Positions 1 to 8,793 of a stretch of DNA of 64,000 nt are shown in pieces; position 1 is the first letter of the stretch, and each line of letters opens with the position of its first letter. The notes under the pieces are model-generated. The model was not told the DNA's origin and ran no database searches. It was given only the letters and a program-made list of their open reading frames with translations. Origin of the DNA: Jiella pacifica (GTDB lineage Bacteria; Pseudomonadota; Alphaproteobacteria; Rhizobiales; Rhizobiaceae); contig NZ_JAAAMG010000023.1 of the NCBI RefSeq assembly GCF_010500815.1, positions 30,199-94,198 on the forward strand. Direction: 5' to 3'. The position numbers and the translations under genes are program-made.

Positions 1-217
1 TGGTGATGACGCTCTCGCGGCCCGAGGGCGCGGCGGTCTGGGCCTGGTCCGTGCCGGCGGGCGTCTGCGGCGTCTGCAGCGAGCCCTGCTGGCCCTGCGT
101 CGTCTCCGCCTGCTGGCGCTGGGCATCCATCCGCGGGCTGACGACGAAATACTGCCAGCCGACCAGGACGGCGATGGAAAGCGCCATGGCGATCAGGAAG
201 TTGCGATTGTTTTCCAT
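1..217 (-). CDS. yidC: Membrane protein insertase YidC, N-terminal part (cut by window edge)
   Basis: The frame begins MENNRNFLIAMALSIAVLVGWQ, the first transmembrane helix of Gram-negative YidC/Oxa1 insertases, followed by a Gln/Thr-rich periplasmic stretch as expected for the start of the large periplasmic domain. YidC inserts and folds inner-membrane proteins with or without SecYEG. Only 72 codons are in the window; the gene continues to the left. It begins 3 bp after rnpA ends on the same strand, within the conserved rpmH-rnpA-yidC order. Identity rests on the start sequence and synteny; the catalytic core is not visible. Confidence 0.93.
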   Translation of the reverse strand, partial: MENNRNFLIAMALSIAVLVGWQYFVVSPRMDAQRQQAETTQGQQGSLQTPQTPAGTDQAQTAAPSGRESVIT

Positions 218-220
218 CAC

Positions 221-652
221 TTAAGACCTCGATCGGCGCTCGGTGCCGGCATTGCCGCTTGGAGTCGTCTTTTCAGTCGGCCCGGCCATCCGGGAAAAGC
301 GACGTCGCAATTCGTCGGACAGGACCTCGAACGGAGCCGTGAGAACCTCGCGGCGCGCAACGATCACATAGTCGATGCCTGACACCATGTCAGCCTCGGC
401 TGAGATGCGGATCGCCTCACGAAGTCGTCGGCGGATGCGATTGCGCTCGACGGCGTTGCCGATCTTCCGCGTTGCCGTCAAGCCATAGCGCGGAGGCCCG
501 TCGTCGCTGCGCTTCAACGCCTCGACGAAGAAAAACGGGCCGTTCAACCGACGCCCTCGCCGCGCGGCGAGGAACTCCGCGCGCTTCTTGAGCCTCTCGG
601 CGGCCACTATTGGCGATCCGAGCGGAGACGATTCGACATTTGCGGCCCTCAT
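221..652 (-). CDS. rnpA: Ribonuclease P protein component
   Basis: 143 residues. The RNR signature region is present (TATRKIGNAVERNRIRRRLREA, residues about 59-80), with a Leu-Lys-Lys-Arg-Ala-Glu-Phe motif near the N terminus. RnpA binds the RNase P RNA and helps process the 5' end of pre-tRNA. It lies between rpmH and yidC on the same strand. The ATG at 652 has no strong ribosome binding site. A GTG at 607, just before the AAERLKKRAEF motif, would give a 128-residue protein closer to the usual family length, so the start is uncertain. Confidence 0.93.
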   Translation of the reverse strand: MRAANVESSPLGSPIVAAERLKKRAEFLAARRGRRLNGPFFFVEALKRSDDGPPRYGLTATRKIGNAVERNRIRRRLREAIRISAEADMVSGIDYVIVARREVLTAPFEVLSDELRRRFSRMAGPTEKTTPSGNAGTERRSRS

Positions 653-810
653 GCGTCTTGCGCCGAGTCAAATGTCGAGTTGCCGAGCCCCAGCCGACCC
701 GATCGGCCGCCCGTGATCCGTCCCTCTTCGGCCCTTGCCTGCAGCCCGAGATGCTCGCGCGGCGAAGGCCGGACAGAAGGGGATCGCGACAACCGCTCGG
801 TCGCTCGGCC

Positions 811-945
811 TCAGGCCGACAGCCGCTTGCGGCCGCGAGCGCGACGTGCGGTGATGACCTTGCGGCCACCCTTCGTCGCCATGCGGGCGCGGAAGCCGTG
901 GCGGCGTTTGCGGACGAGCCGCGAAGGCTGGTAGGTACGCTTCAT
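811..945 (-). CDS. rpmH: 50S ribosomal protein L34
   Basis: A 44-residue basic protein starting [21 protein letters not shown] and ending GRKRLSA, an unmistakable bacterial L34 of the large ribosomal subunit. First gene of the rpmH-rnpA-yidC block on the minus strand, 158 bp upstream of rnpA. Start ATG at 943-945, stop TGA at 811-813. Confidence 0.97.
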   Translation of the reverse strand: MKRTYQPSRLVRKRRHGFRARMATKGGRKVITARRARGRKRLSA

Positions 946-1314
946 CGTCAAATCCCGCGTGGGCTTAGAACGCGGGCCCTTCAGTCGTGTTCAATCCGGG
1001 AAACCGGTGCGGCCATCCGAGCGCAAACACCCGTCGCGCGGAACGCCGCCCGCTCGCTAAGCCGCTTATTGGAAGACGTGGCGGGAAAAGTCAATTCCCG
1101 AGTTGGCGATCAGCCGGGCGGAGGTCGAGCCGTGGGGCACGAACGAGGCCGCCACATCTGGCCGCGGTCGGCACGCCCGGGGGACGGCGATCGGTGCGCG
1201 AGGGCGGTGCTGGCGACGCAAATGCTTGTGAGCGTTGCAGTGGTTCGATAAACGTCAAGGCACCTTTTGGGAAAAGTCCGCGGCACGAGTCCTGCCGCCC
1301 GATCGAGCGGTCAC
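946..1314. other. Divergent intergenic region between rpmH and the LysM gene
   Basis: 369 bp between two divergently transcribed genes. It must hold the rpmH promoter (minus) and a promoter for the LysM protein (plus). I see no DnaA-box cluster, repeat or convincing small ORF. A plus-strand frame opens at 1267, but the transmembrane start at 1315 is a better beginning for the LysM protein. Confidence 0.5.
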
Positions 1315-4300
1315 ATGCAGCGCAGAGCCCTTGGCATCCTTCTCTTTTGTCTCGTCCTCCTGGTCGCGATCATCGCCGGCTACTGGGACATGCTGGAATC
1401 GGAGAAATTGCGGATCGCCGATCGCGGCGAGGTCAGCCCGCCCGTGCGGGAGGGCACGATCGATCCGACGGGATTTTCGGCAGCGAGCGAACCTTCGGAG
1501 ACGGCCGCCGCCGGCTCGCAAGGCGAGGCTCCAGCCGAGGGGCGGGCGGCGATCGATCGCGGCGAAGACGCTGCGAGGGAGGACGAAGACGCCGGTAAGG
1601 AGATTGCGTCTCGCGTCACCGGTCGTGAAGCGGCCACTCCGTCCGGCATCGCGGCGGAGGACGAAGCCGAGACGTCGGAGGCCGCATCGCCGCAGGCGGG
1701 AGGTTCTGGCGGCGTGAACGGCGCCAACACGCCCTCGGACGCGGTGGCCGCTCCTGATTCGCCGGGTGCCGACCGCCTCGCTGCGGGAAAGAGCGACCGC
1801 CGCTCGGGGGGCGAGGGCACGGTCATGCCATCGGGCGGCCGATCGCAGGCGGCGACTTCCGTGCCTTCTGGCGGCGATGGACTTGCCGCAGCGAATGCGG
1901 GGACGCAGCCTTCCACGGAGCCGGATGCAGACCCTGCCAAAGCCGGCGCTACTGCCGGTAACGAGGCCGCAAGCGACAGGGTTGCAGGCGGCGAGGCCCA
2001 GCCAGGCCAGCCGGGCGCCGCGAGCGACGGGGCGCCGGAAACGGCCGGGACCTCCATGACCGAGACGAACAGGCGGCAGGCAGCCGCGGGGCTCGAGCAG
2101 CCGGCAGAGGCGTCGGGGGCTTCGGCGTCCCGGCCGGGGGAAAGCACCGCGATGGCGCCTGGGGCGCTGCAGGAGACGACGGACACCGCATCAGCGTCGG
2201 CAGGGCACGATGGGGATGTGGCGGAGGCGGGTCATGAGGGCGGTCGGTCCGCTGGCGATGGCGCGGTTGTGGCAGCCGAGGCAAGCGAAGACGCGGCGCC
2301 GGCCGCCGCCGGTGCGCCGTCCGAAGCGGTTGGGGCAGGTGGGCCGAGGGTGGCGGACGCCGACGAGCCGCGCTTCGACATTCTGCGCGTCGAACCGGAC
2401 GGCTCGACGCTGGTCGCCGGCCGCTCGGCGCCGAACAGCACCGTGACCTTGCGCGACGGCGACGAGACCCTCGGCAGCGACAAGGCGGGTCGGGACGGCG
2501 ATTTCGTCATCGTTCTCGACCGGCCGCTTCAACCCGGCGATCACTCGATCCAGATCCATTCCGAAGACGAAAGCGGCAGCGCCAGGACGTCCCGCGAGAC
2601 GGCGGTGGTCTCCGTACCGCAGGACGGCAGGGCTGAGGATCTCCTCGCGATGATCGAAGAGCCCGGTGCGCCCTCCCGCCTGATCGACACGCCCGCCGCT
2701 CGCGCTCCCGCCACCGGCACGCAGGCCGGGGAACCGGTCGACGAGCGTGCGTCCGCAGCTTCGAAAGACGGCGCGCCCGGCGGTTCGGCGACGGGCGTCG
2801 ATGCCGCCTCGGTTGCCCGACTGGAAGCACCTGTCGATGCCGCCGCCGAGCCGGCGGACGGCGCGGGGGCGAACGGCAGTGATGTCGCGGGCCTCACGTC
2901 ATCGCAGGGAGAGGCCGCTACACCGCCTGCCGACGGCGAGAGCGTCGTCGCCGATTCAAGCGGGTCTGCCGGCGAGGCGGCCGGAACGGAAAGTCCTGCC
3001 GGGCAACGGCAGGCGTCGGTTGCCCCGTCCGCTTCGGCCCTTGCCGAAACGACCGGCCCTGCGGCGGCCGAGGCGCCGCTGCGGGTCGAGGCCGTAGAGA
3101 TCGACGACGGCAAGATCTTCATCGCAGGCTCGGCCGAGCCCGGCACGCGCTTCCGCGTCTATGTCGACAACCAACCCTTTGCGGCTGGAACGGCCGATCG
3201 CAATGGCCGCTTCGTCGTTTCGAGCGATCAGCAGCTTTCGGTCGGCGATCACCTCATCCGGGTCGATCAATTGTCCGGGGCGAGCGACGTCACCGCCCGC
3301 GTCGAGGTGCCGTTCTTCCGGCCGGAAGGCAATTCCCTAGCTGCCGTCGCCGAGAACGAAGCTGGTCCCGACCGGATGCCGGAGCTGGCTGCCGCGGACG
3401 TGCCGCAGGCGGCTTCGGAACCGCAGACTACGTCGACCGCGGCTGCAGCACCCGTCGAGCAGGCGGAGGCTGCCCCGCAAGGCCGGGAGGAGCCGATCGG
3501 CCCGGCGTCGACCGAGGTGGCAGAGCCCGAGATTGCGGAGCGCCAGTCGCCGCGCGGGGAAGCAACGTCCGGCGGCGAGCCGCAACCGGCTTCCACCGCA
3601 ACGGATGACGATCCCACGACGGCGCCCGGCGCGCCGCCGGCCAGTGACGGCCAGCGACAGGACGAGGACACCCAGCTTGCTGCCCGGCTATCCGGCGGGT
3701 CCAGCGCGCCCGAGCCGGCCGCCTCTTCGGGCCCTGGAGCAACGGCGGATGCACCGACCTTCGATCGCGCCGCCGCTGCCGCCGCTGGCGAGAGCAATGA
3801 CGAAGCCGCCGCCTCCGGCGCGCAGAGCGTTACTCCGTCGCCTGCCAATGCCAATGCCAATGCCAATTCCGGCTCGCGTATCGCCACGGATGGCGCGCCG
3901 TCTCTCGATCCGCTTGGTGCTCTCGCGCCGGGTGCCGCGGGCGGCGTGACCGACGGGCTCGCTGAAGCGGACGGCGAGACGACACGCGGAGGACGTGTCG
4001 TCGCCCAGCGCCGGGATGCCGATGGCCGCGAGGAAGCCGGTACCACCGAGCAAGCCGAGGATACGCAAGGGGAGCTGTCCGACAGGACGGCGAGCAGTGA
4101 CGGCGAAGGTGCTGGCGAACCCGCCAATGCCGGCGGCGCGACCGCTTCCGCATCGGGTGGCGAGGCGACGGCGGAGGCCGATACATCGGCACCAGGTCCC
4201 GACGCCGCGGGCTCCGTCACGCCTTTGGCGGAAGAAGATCGCCAGGGCGATGTCGCATCGGCCGACAAGTCCGGGCGTGTTCCGCTTCTTCGCCAGCCGG

Positions 4301-4530
4301 CGCTCGCCGCGGCCAAGTCCAGCAGGGTGATCATCCGCAAGGGGGACACGCTGTGGCGCATCTCGCGGGACAGCTATGGCGCCGGGCATCGCTACACGGT
4401 GATCTATCTTGCCAATGGCGATCAGATCCGCGATCCGAATCTCATCTATCCAGGGCAGGTCTTCCGCATGCCGGAAGAGCAACGCAGCGAGGCGGCCGGC
4501 GAAAATGCCTCTTCGCGCGCAGTCGAATAG
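1315..4530 (+). CDS. Giant low-complexity membrane-anchored LysM protein
   Basis: 1071 residues from the ATG at 1315, chosen because it directly precedes an N-terminal membrane helix (residues about 5-25, LGILLFCLVLLVAIIAGYW). Most of the chain is Ala/Gly/Glu/Ser/Pro-rich and probably disordered. Two similar beta-sandwich-like segments interrupt it (about 353-430 and 589-655; each has an 'AG-S-A-P' turn, a 'D-G-F-V' strand and 'GDH-I'), resembling bacterial Ig-like modules. A C-terminal LysM domain (about 1004-1052, motif KGDTLWRISRDSYG and YPGQVFRMP) should bind peptidoglycan. Rhizobiales carry shorter proteins of this layout with unassigned function. A likely role is cell-envelope anchoring; this is inferred. 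Confidence 0.85.
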   Translation: MQRRALGILLFCLVLLVAIIAGYWDMLESEKLRIADRGEVSPPVREGTIDPTGFSAASEPSETAAAGSQGEAPAEGRAAIDRGEDAAREDEDAGKEIASRVTGREAATPSGIAAEDEAETSEAASPQAGGSGGVNGANTPSDAVAAPDSPGADRLAAGKSDRRSGGEGTVMPSGGRSQAATSVPSGGDGLAAANAGTQPSTEPDADPAKAGATAGNEAASDRVAGGEAQPGQPGAASDGAPETAGTSMTETNRRQAAAGLEQPAEASGASASRPGESTAMAPGALQETTDTASASAGHDGDVAEAGHEGGRSAGDGAVVAAEASEDAAPAAAGAPSEAVGAGGPRVADADEPRFDILRVEPDGSTLVAGRSAPNSTVTLRDGDETLGSDKAGRDGDFVIVLDRPLQPGDHSIQIHSEDESGSARTSRETAVVSVPQDGRAEDLLAMIEEPGAPSRLIDTPAARAPATGTQAGEPVDERASAASKDGAPGGSATGVDAASVARLEAPVDAAAEPADGAGANGSDVAGLTSSQGEAATPPADGESVVADSSGSAGEAAGTESPAGQRQASVAPSASALAETTGPAAAEAPLRVEAVEIDDGKIFIAGSAEPGTRFRVYVDNQPFAAGTADRNGRFVVSSDQQLSVGDHLIRVDQLSGASDVTARVEVPFFRPEGNSLAAVAENEAGPDRMPELAAADVPQAASEPQTTSTAAAAPVEQAEAAPQGREEPIGPASTEVAEPEIAERQSPRGEATSGGEPQPASTATDDDPTTAPGAPPASDGQRQDEDTQLAARLSGGSSAPEPAASSGPGATADAPTFDRAAAAAAGESNDEAAASGAQSVTPSPANANANANSGSRIATDGAPSLDPLGALAPGAAGGVTDGLAEADGETTRGGRVVAQRRDADGREEAGTTEQAEDTQGELSDRTASSDGEGAGEPANAGGATASASGGEATAEADTSAPGPDAAGSVTPLAEEDRQGDVASADKSGRVPLLRQPALAAAKSSRVIIRKGDTLWRISRDSYGAGHRYTVIYLANGDQIRDPNLIYPGQVFRMPEEQRSEAAGENASSRAVE

Positions 4531-4575
4531 TCAAATCGCCGGGCCGCGACGCTGACGCGTCCGCTCTCCGGACAC

Positions 4576-4800
4576 ATGGCGGTTTTCGGCGCAACGCCGG
4601 GGCTCGACCTCGAAAGCCGCGATCCGCGGCCGAGCATCGTCAATTCGGCTCTCTCCTGCGCCGACCTCCTATGCGTACTGCTCGCGGACCGGGTGGCGAC
4701 CTTCATGCGACGATCGCGCTCGGCCAGCCATCTGGTGCAGCGCCTGGGCGGCACGATCCTCGTTGCGCTCGGCCTGAACCTCGCCTTCAGCCGCCACTGA
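4576..4800 (+). pseudogene. Remnant of a LysE/RhtB-family amino acid exporter (C-terminal end only)
   Basis: The last 40 or so codons read LLADRVATFMRRSRSASHLVQRLGGTILVALGLNLAFSRH followed by a stop. This matches the end of LysE/RhtB exporters: the arm before the last helix, then the 'R-x-G-x-x-L-x-x-L-G-L-x-L-A' final transmembrane segment. The other helices of the roughly 205-residue family are absent and the upstream codons look random. It therefore appears to be a decayed 3' end left by a deletion between the LysM gene and the ABC exporter. Alternatively it is chance similarity; a profile search would settle this. Confidence 0.45.
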
Positions 4801-4986
4801 TCGGCCGCCCCGTCTGTTCCCTTTCTCGCGCGGCCATTGATCGCTTCGGCGCAGGACTGATGCCCGTCGATCCAGCGTAAATTCCGCGGCGGGTGGTCGA
4901 TCTTTCCGCGGACAAGGATTAGATCGGGTCCAAACTGCGATGCCCATTTCAGGACGCGGCCGGCCTGCGGCCCGTGAAGGATCAGC

Positions 4987-6906
4987 TTGTCCGACAGCAG
5001 CACCCCGCGCGTTTCCGGCGACAAGACGTTTTCGACGCTGAGGAATCTCTGGCCCTACATGTGGCCGAGCGACCGGCCGGACCTGAAGATGCGGGTGGTC
5101 TGGGCCTCCTTCTTCCTCGTTCTCGCCAAGCTTCTGACCGTCGGCGTTCCGTATTTCTACAAATGGGCGACGGATGCTCTCGACGGTTCGAGCGGCGGTG
5201 CCAGCAATGCGGCGGCCTCAGCAGGTGCGACGCCCGGCTGGCTGCCGATCTTCCTCGCCGGCGCGATCACCCTCGTCATTTCCTACAACGTCGCCCGGGT
5301 CATCTCGGTCGGGCTGAACCAGCTGCGCGACGCGCTGTTCGCCCGCGTCGGCCAGCATGCGGTGCGCCGGCTCGCCTATCGCACCTTCGTCCACATGCAC
5401 CGCCTGTCGCTGCGCTTTCATCTGGAGCGACGCACCGGCGGGCTGTCGCGGATCATCGAGCGTGGCACCAAGGGCATCGAGGCGATCGTCCGCTTCACCA
5501 TCCTCAACACCATCCCGACGATCCTCGAATTCGCCCTCGTCGCGATCATCTTCGGCTTTTCGTATGGGCTCAGCTACGTTGCGGTCATCGCCGTGACGAT
5601 CTGGCTCTATGGCTGGTTCACCATCAAGGCCAGCGACTGGCGGATCAACATCCGCCGCGACATGAACGAGAGCGACACCGACGCCAACACCAAGGCGATC
5701 GATTCGCTGCTGAACTTCGAGACGGTCAAGTATTTCGGCAACGAGACGATGGAGGCAGAGCGCTTCGATCGCTCCATGGCGAGATACGAGGTGGCCGCAA
5801 CCCGCATCTGGACCTCGCTCGGCTGGCTGAACTTCGGCCAGGGTGTGATCTTCGGCGTCGGCATGGCGGCGGTGATGGTGATGTCCGCCCTGGCGGTGCG
5901 CGACGGCACTCAGACCCTCGGCGACTTCGTCTTCGTCAACGCCATGCTGATGCAGCTGTCGATCCCGCTCAACTTCATCGGCTTCGTCTATCGCGAAATC
6001 CGCCAGGGCCTCACCGACATCGAGGAGATGTTCGCGCTGCTCGGCATCAACGCCGAGGTGGTAGACAAGCCGGGCGCCAAGCCGCTCGTCGTCAGCGACG
6101 GAGCGATCCGCTTCGAGAACGTCCGCTTCGGCTACGATCCCGCCCGCGAGATCCTCAAGGGGGTCTCCTTCGAGGTGCCGCCGGGCAAGTCGGTGGCGAT
6201 CGTCGGCCCGTCGGGGGCGGGCAAGTCGACGATCTCCCGCCTCCTCTTCCGCTTCTACGACGTGAAGGGCGGCCGGATCACCATCGACGGCCAGGACATC
6301 TCCGCGGTGACGCAGGAAAGCGTGCGCGCGGCGATCGGCATCGTGCCGCAGGACACCGTCCTCTTCAACGACACCATCGCCTACAACATCCGCTACGGCC
6401 GCACCGATGCCGGCGAGGAGGAGGTGGTGCGCGCCGCCGAACTCGCCCAGATCGCCGGCTTCATCGAGCAGCTGCCGGGCGGCTTCGGCGCGATGGTCGG
6501 CGAGCGCGGCCTCAAACTCTCGGGCGGGGAGAAGCAGCGCGTCGCCATCGCCCGGACGATCCTCAAGGCCCCGCCGATCCTCGTCCTCGACGAGGCGACC
6601 TCCGCCCTCGACACCCATACCGAGCAGGAGATCCAGTCGGCGCTCGATCTCGTCTCGAAGAACCGCACGACGCTGACCATCGCCCATCGCCTGTCGACGA
6701 TCATCAATTGCGACGAGATCCTCGTCCTCAAGGCCGGCGAGATCGTCGAGCGCGGTTCCCACCGCGAGCTCCTTGCGATGAGCGGTCTTTACGCGGAAAT
6801 GTGGGCGATGCAGCGCGAGGCGACCGAGGCCGAGGAAGCGCTGCGCCGGGCGCGCGAGAGCGACGAATTCGGCGTCATCGAGCGGCGGCGGACGCCGCCG
6901 GTCTGA
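4987..6906 (+). CDS. Atm1-type ABC exporter (fused permease/ATPase)
   Basis: 639 residues. An N-terminal six-helix export domain is followed by a nucleotide-binding domain with Walker A GPSGAGKST (about residue 407), signature LSGGEKQR (about 511) and Walker B ILVLDEATSALD. The segment NTKAIDSLLNFETVKYFGNE is characteristic of the Atm1/HMT1 family, which exports glutathione-linked metal or Fe-S-related compounds across the inner membrane. The start is TTG at 4987, preceded by AAGGA at a good distance. A single-gene transcription unit is likely. The exact substrate is not shown by sequence. Confidence 0.93.
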   Translation: MSDSSTPRVSGDKTFSTLRNLWPYMWPSDRPDLKMRVVWASFFLVLAKLLTVGVPYFYKWATDALDGSSGGASNAAASAGATPGWLPIFLAGAITLVISYNVARVISVGLNQLRDALFARVGQHAVRRLAYRTFVHMHRLSLRFHLERRTGGLSRIIERGTKGIEAIVRFTILNTIPTILEFALVAIIFGFSYGLSYVAVIAVTIWLYGWFTIKASDWRINIRRDMNESDTDANTKAIDSLLNFETVKYFGNETMEAERFDRSMARYEVAATRIWTSLGWLNFGQGVIFGVGMAAVMVMSALAVRDGTQTLGDFVFVNAMLMQLSIPLNFIGFVYREIRQGLTDIEEMFALLGINAEVVDKPGAKPLVVSDGAIRFENVRFGYDPAREILKGVSFEVPPGKSVAIVGPSGAGKSTISRLLFRFYDVKGGRITIDGQDISAVTQESVRAAIGIVPQDTVLFNDTIAYNIRYGRTDAGEEEVVRAAELAQIAGFIEQLPGGFGAMVGERGLKLSGGEKQRVAIARTILKAPPILVLDEATSALDTHTEQEIQSALDLVSKNRTTLTIAHRLSTIINCDEILVLKAGEIVERGSHRELLAMSGLYAEMWAMQREATEAEEALRRARESDEFGVIERRRTPPV

Positions 6907-6948
6907 TGGCTGCAGGGCACGCAGCCGAGTGTGCGCCAACGCGGGAAC

Positions 6949-6973
6949 GGAACGGCCGGCCTGACGCAACGTT
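6949..6973 (+). promoter_or_regulatory. Predicted EcfG (general stress) promoter upstream of psd-pssA
   Basis: GGAAC at 6949-6953, a 16-nt spacer, and CGTT at 6970-6973 match the alphaproteobacterial EcfG consensus GGAAC-N16/17-CGTT exactly. It points toward psd, whose start is 161 bp further on. The ecfG gene itself is in this window. Confidence 0.55.
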
Positions 6974-7133
6974 GGTTCTGCGTCGTGGCCGACATCTCGT
7001 GGCCCGCCTGCCGTGACCCGATCGTGATCCGGGCCGGCGGCGATGATGACCGCAAGAGGTATCGCGGAAAGGCCGCATGGGCTAAATCCGCGGGGCGCAA
7101 CCGGGCGAAAAGAACAGGAAGAAGACGACAAAC

Positions 7134-7832
7134 GTGCATATCCTCACCTCGATCCGCAACGTTCTGACTCCCATCCACCGGGCCGGCTATCCCTTCATCG
7201 CCGCCTTCTTCGGCGTGTCCGTCGTCCTCGGTTTCTTCTGGCAGCCGCTGTTCTGGCTGGGAATGATCCTGACGGCCTGGTGCGCCTATTTCTTCCGCGA
7301 TCCCGAGCGGGTGACGCCGGTCGCCGATCACCTCGTCGTCAGTCCGGCGGACGGTCGCGTCTCCTTCGTCGGCCTGGTCGCCCCGCCGGCCGAGCTCGGC
7401 CTCGGCACGGAGCCGATGTTGCGCGTCTCGGTCTTCATGACCGTCTTCGACTGCCACGTGAACCGGGCGCCGATGCGCGGCCGCATCATGCGCAAGCTCT
7501 ATCGCGAGGGCGAGTTCAAGAATGCCGAACTCGACAAGGCGAGCGCGGTCAACGAACGCAGCTCTCTGGTGATCGAGACGTCTCAGGGCGAAATCGGCGT
7601 CGTCCAGATCGCCGGTCTGATCGCCCGGCGGATCATCTGCTGGTCCGAGATCGAGGACCGGCTCGAGGCCGGCGAGCGTTTCGGTCTCATCCGCTTCGGC
7701 TCGCGCCTCGACGTCTACATGCCCGGCAGCGTCAAGGCGCGGGTGGCCGAGGGACAGACGGCGATCGCCGGCGAGACCGTCATCGCCGAATATGGCGAGA
7801 TGCTGAAGTCCTGGCCCGCGAGGCGCGATTGA
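7134..7832 (+). CDS. psd: Phosphatidylserine decarboxylase proenzyme
   Basis: 232 residues from a GTG start. It is the short class of Psd with two N-terminal hydrophobic segments ([15 protein letters not shown] and beyond). The motif FGS at residues 188-190 is the expected self-cleavage site (Gly189-Ser190), where Ser becomes the pyruvoyl group. It converts phosphatidylserine to phosphatidylethanolamine at the inner membrane. Its stop codon overlaps the pssA start (TGATG at 7830-7834), so the two consecutive pathway steps are translationally coupled, although pssA acts first. Confidence 0.95.
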   Translation: MHILTSIRNVLTPIHRAGYPFIAAFFGVSVVLGFFWQPLFWLGMILTAWCAYFFRDPERVTPVADHLVVSPADGRVSFVGLVAPPAELGLGTEPMLRVSVFMTVFDCHVNRAPMRGRIMRKLYREGEFKNAELDKASAVNERSSLVIETSQGEIGVVQIAGLIARRIICWSEIEDRLEAGERFGLIRFGSRLDVYMPGSVKARVAEGQTAIAGETVIAEYGEMLKSWPARRD

Positions 7833-8662
7833 TGCCGCTCGACAAGCTGTTTCCCCCTTTCGATCCCGGTCATCCGGATGACGAGGAGCGCACGAGCCGG
7901 CGCATCCCGTTTCGCCGGATCGTGCCGAACCTGATCACCATCCTCGCGATCTGCGCGGGGATGACCGGCGTCCGTCTCGCCTTTGAGGGGCGGTTCGAGC
8001 TGGCGGTGCTGATGGTTCTCGGGGCGGCCGTCCTCGACGGCATCGACGGACGGGTGGCGCGGCTTCTCAAGGGCCAGAGCCGCTTCGGCGCGGAGATGGA
8101 CTCGCTTGCCGACATCGTCAATTTCGGCCTCGCGCCGGGTCTCGTCCTCTACGCCTTCCTGCTCAACGAGGCGGGCGCCTTCGGCTGGACCGCCGCGCTG
8201 CTTTTTACGACCGGTTGCGCCCTGCGGCTCGCCCGGTTCAACACCATGCTCGACGACCCGCACCGGCCGAAATGGCATTCGGCCTTCTTCGTCGGCGTCC
8301 CGGCGCCGGCGGGGGCGGCTTTGGCCATGCTGCCGATGTATGTCAGTTTTGCCGGCCTCAATCTGAACCTGCCGCAGGTCACGGCGGGCTTCGCCTCGGT
8401 CTACCTCGTCTTCGTCGGCCTCCTGATGGCGAGCCGCATTCCGACTTGGTCCGGCAAGGGCGCGGGTATCCGGGTTCCGCGCAGCTATGCGATCCCGATC
8501 ATCATGCTGCTGGTGCTCTACGTAGCGATGCTGGTGAGCTATTTCTGGGAAACGCTGACCCTGACGATCGTCGTCTATTACGTTTCGATCCCGTTTTCCT
8601 GGCAGGCCTTCTCACGGCGCGCGCGGCGGGAAACGCACCAGTACGGCCCGCCGACTGGATAA
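7832..8662 (+). CDS. pssA: CDP-diacylglycerol-serine O-phosphatidyltransferase
   Basis: 276 residues. It carries the CDP-alcohol phosphotransferase signature D-G-x2-D-G-x2-A-R-x8-G-x3-D-x3-D, seen as LDGIDGRVARLLKGQSRF followed by GAEMDSLAD. Several membrane helices follow, ending in a hydrophobic C-terminal pair. It makes phosphatidylserine from CDP-DAG and serine, which Psd then decarboxylates. The ATG at 7832 overlaps the psd stop. Confidence 0.95.
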   Translation: MPLDKLFPPFDPGHPDDEERTSRRIPFRRIVPNLITILAICAGMTGVRLAFEGRFELAVLMVLGAAVLDGIDGRVARLLKGQSRFGAEMDSLADIVNFGLAPGLVLYAFLLNEAGAFGWTAALLFTTGCALRLARFNTMLDDPHRPKWHSAFFVGVPAPAGAALAMLPMYVSFAGLNLNLPQVTAGFASVYLVFVGLLMASRIPTWSGKGAGIRVPRSYAIPIIMLLVLYVAMLVSYFWETLTLTIVVYYVSIPFSWQAFSRRARRETHQYGPPTG

Positions 8663-8730
8663 GGTCGCCAGGCGGCACCTGTGGGCGGAGACAACGCCAG
8701 ACGCCCGGTAGAGCGTCAGCGTCGAGCGAA

Positions 8731-8751
8731 CGCCGCGCTTTCGGCGCGGCG
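8731..8751. terminator. Hairpin between convergent pssA and the MetE-like gene
   Basis: A perfect 8-bp stem, CGCCGCGC (8731-8738) with GCGCGGCG (8744-8751), and a 5-nt loop TTTCG, lying between the 3' ends of two convergent genes. The T tract is weak, so efficiency is uncertain; a bidirectional terminator is the natural reading. Confidence 0.5.
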
Positions 8752-8793
8752 CTCGATTTGTGTATGCGTCGGAGCTTCAGCCGCCCCGGAGCC

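Noticed and set aside
946..1314. Replication origin near rpmH
   Set aside because: No DnaA boxes or A+T-rich unwinding region visible; dnaA and dnaN are absent.
4446..5024. Minus-strand frame crossing the LysM 3' end and the exporter start
   Set aside because: No recognisable domain; overlaps two supported genes.
5218..7131. 637-codon minus-strand frame opposite the Atm1-type exporter
   Set aside because: Antisense shadow; no family features, while the plus strand has all ABC motifs.
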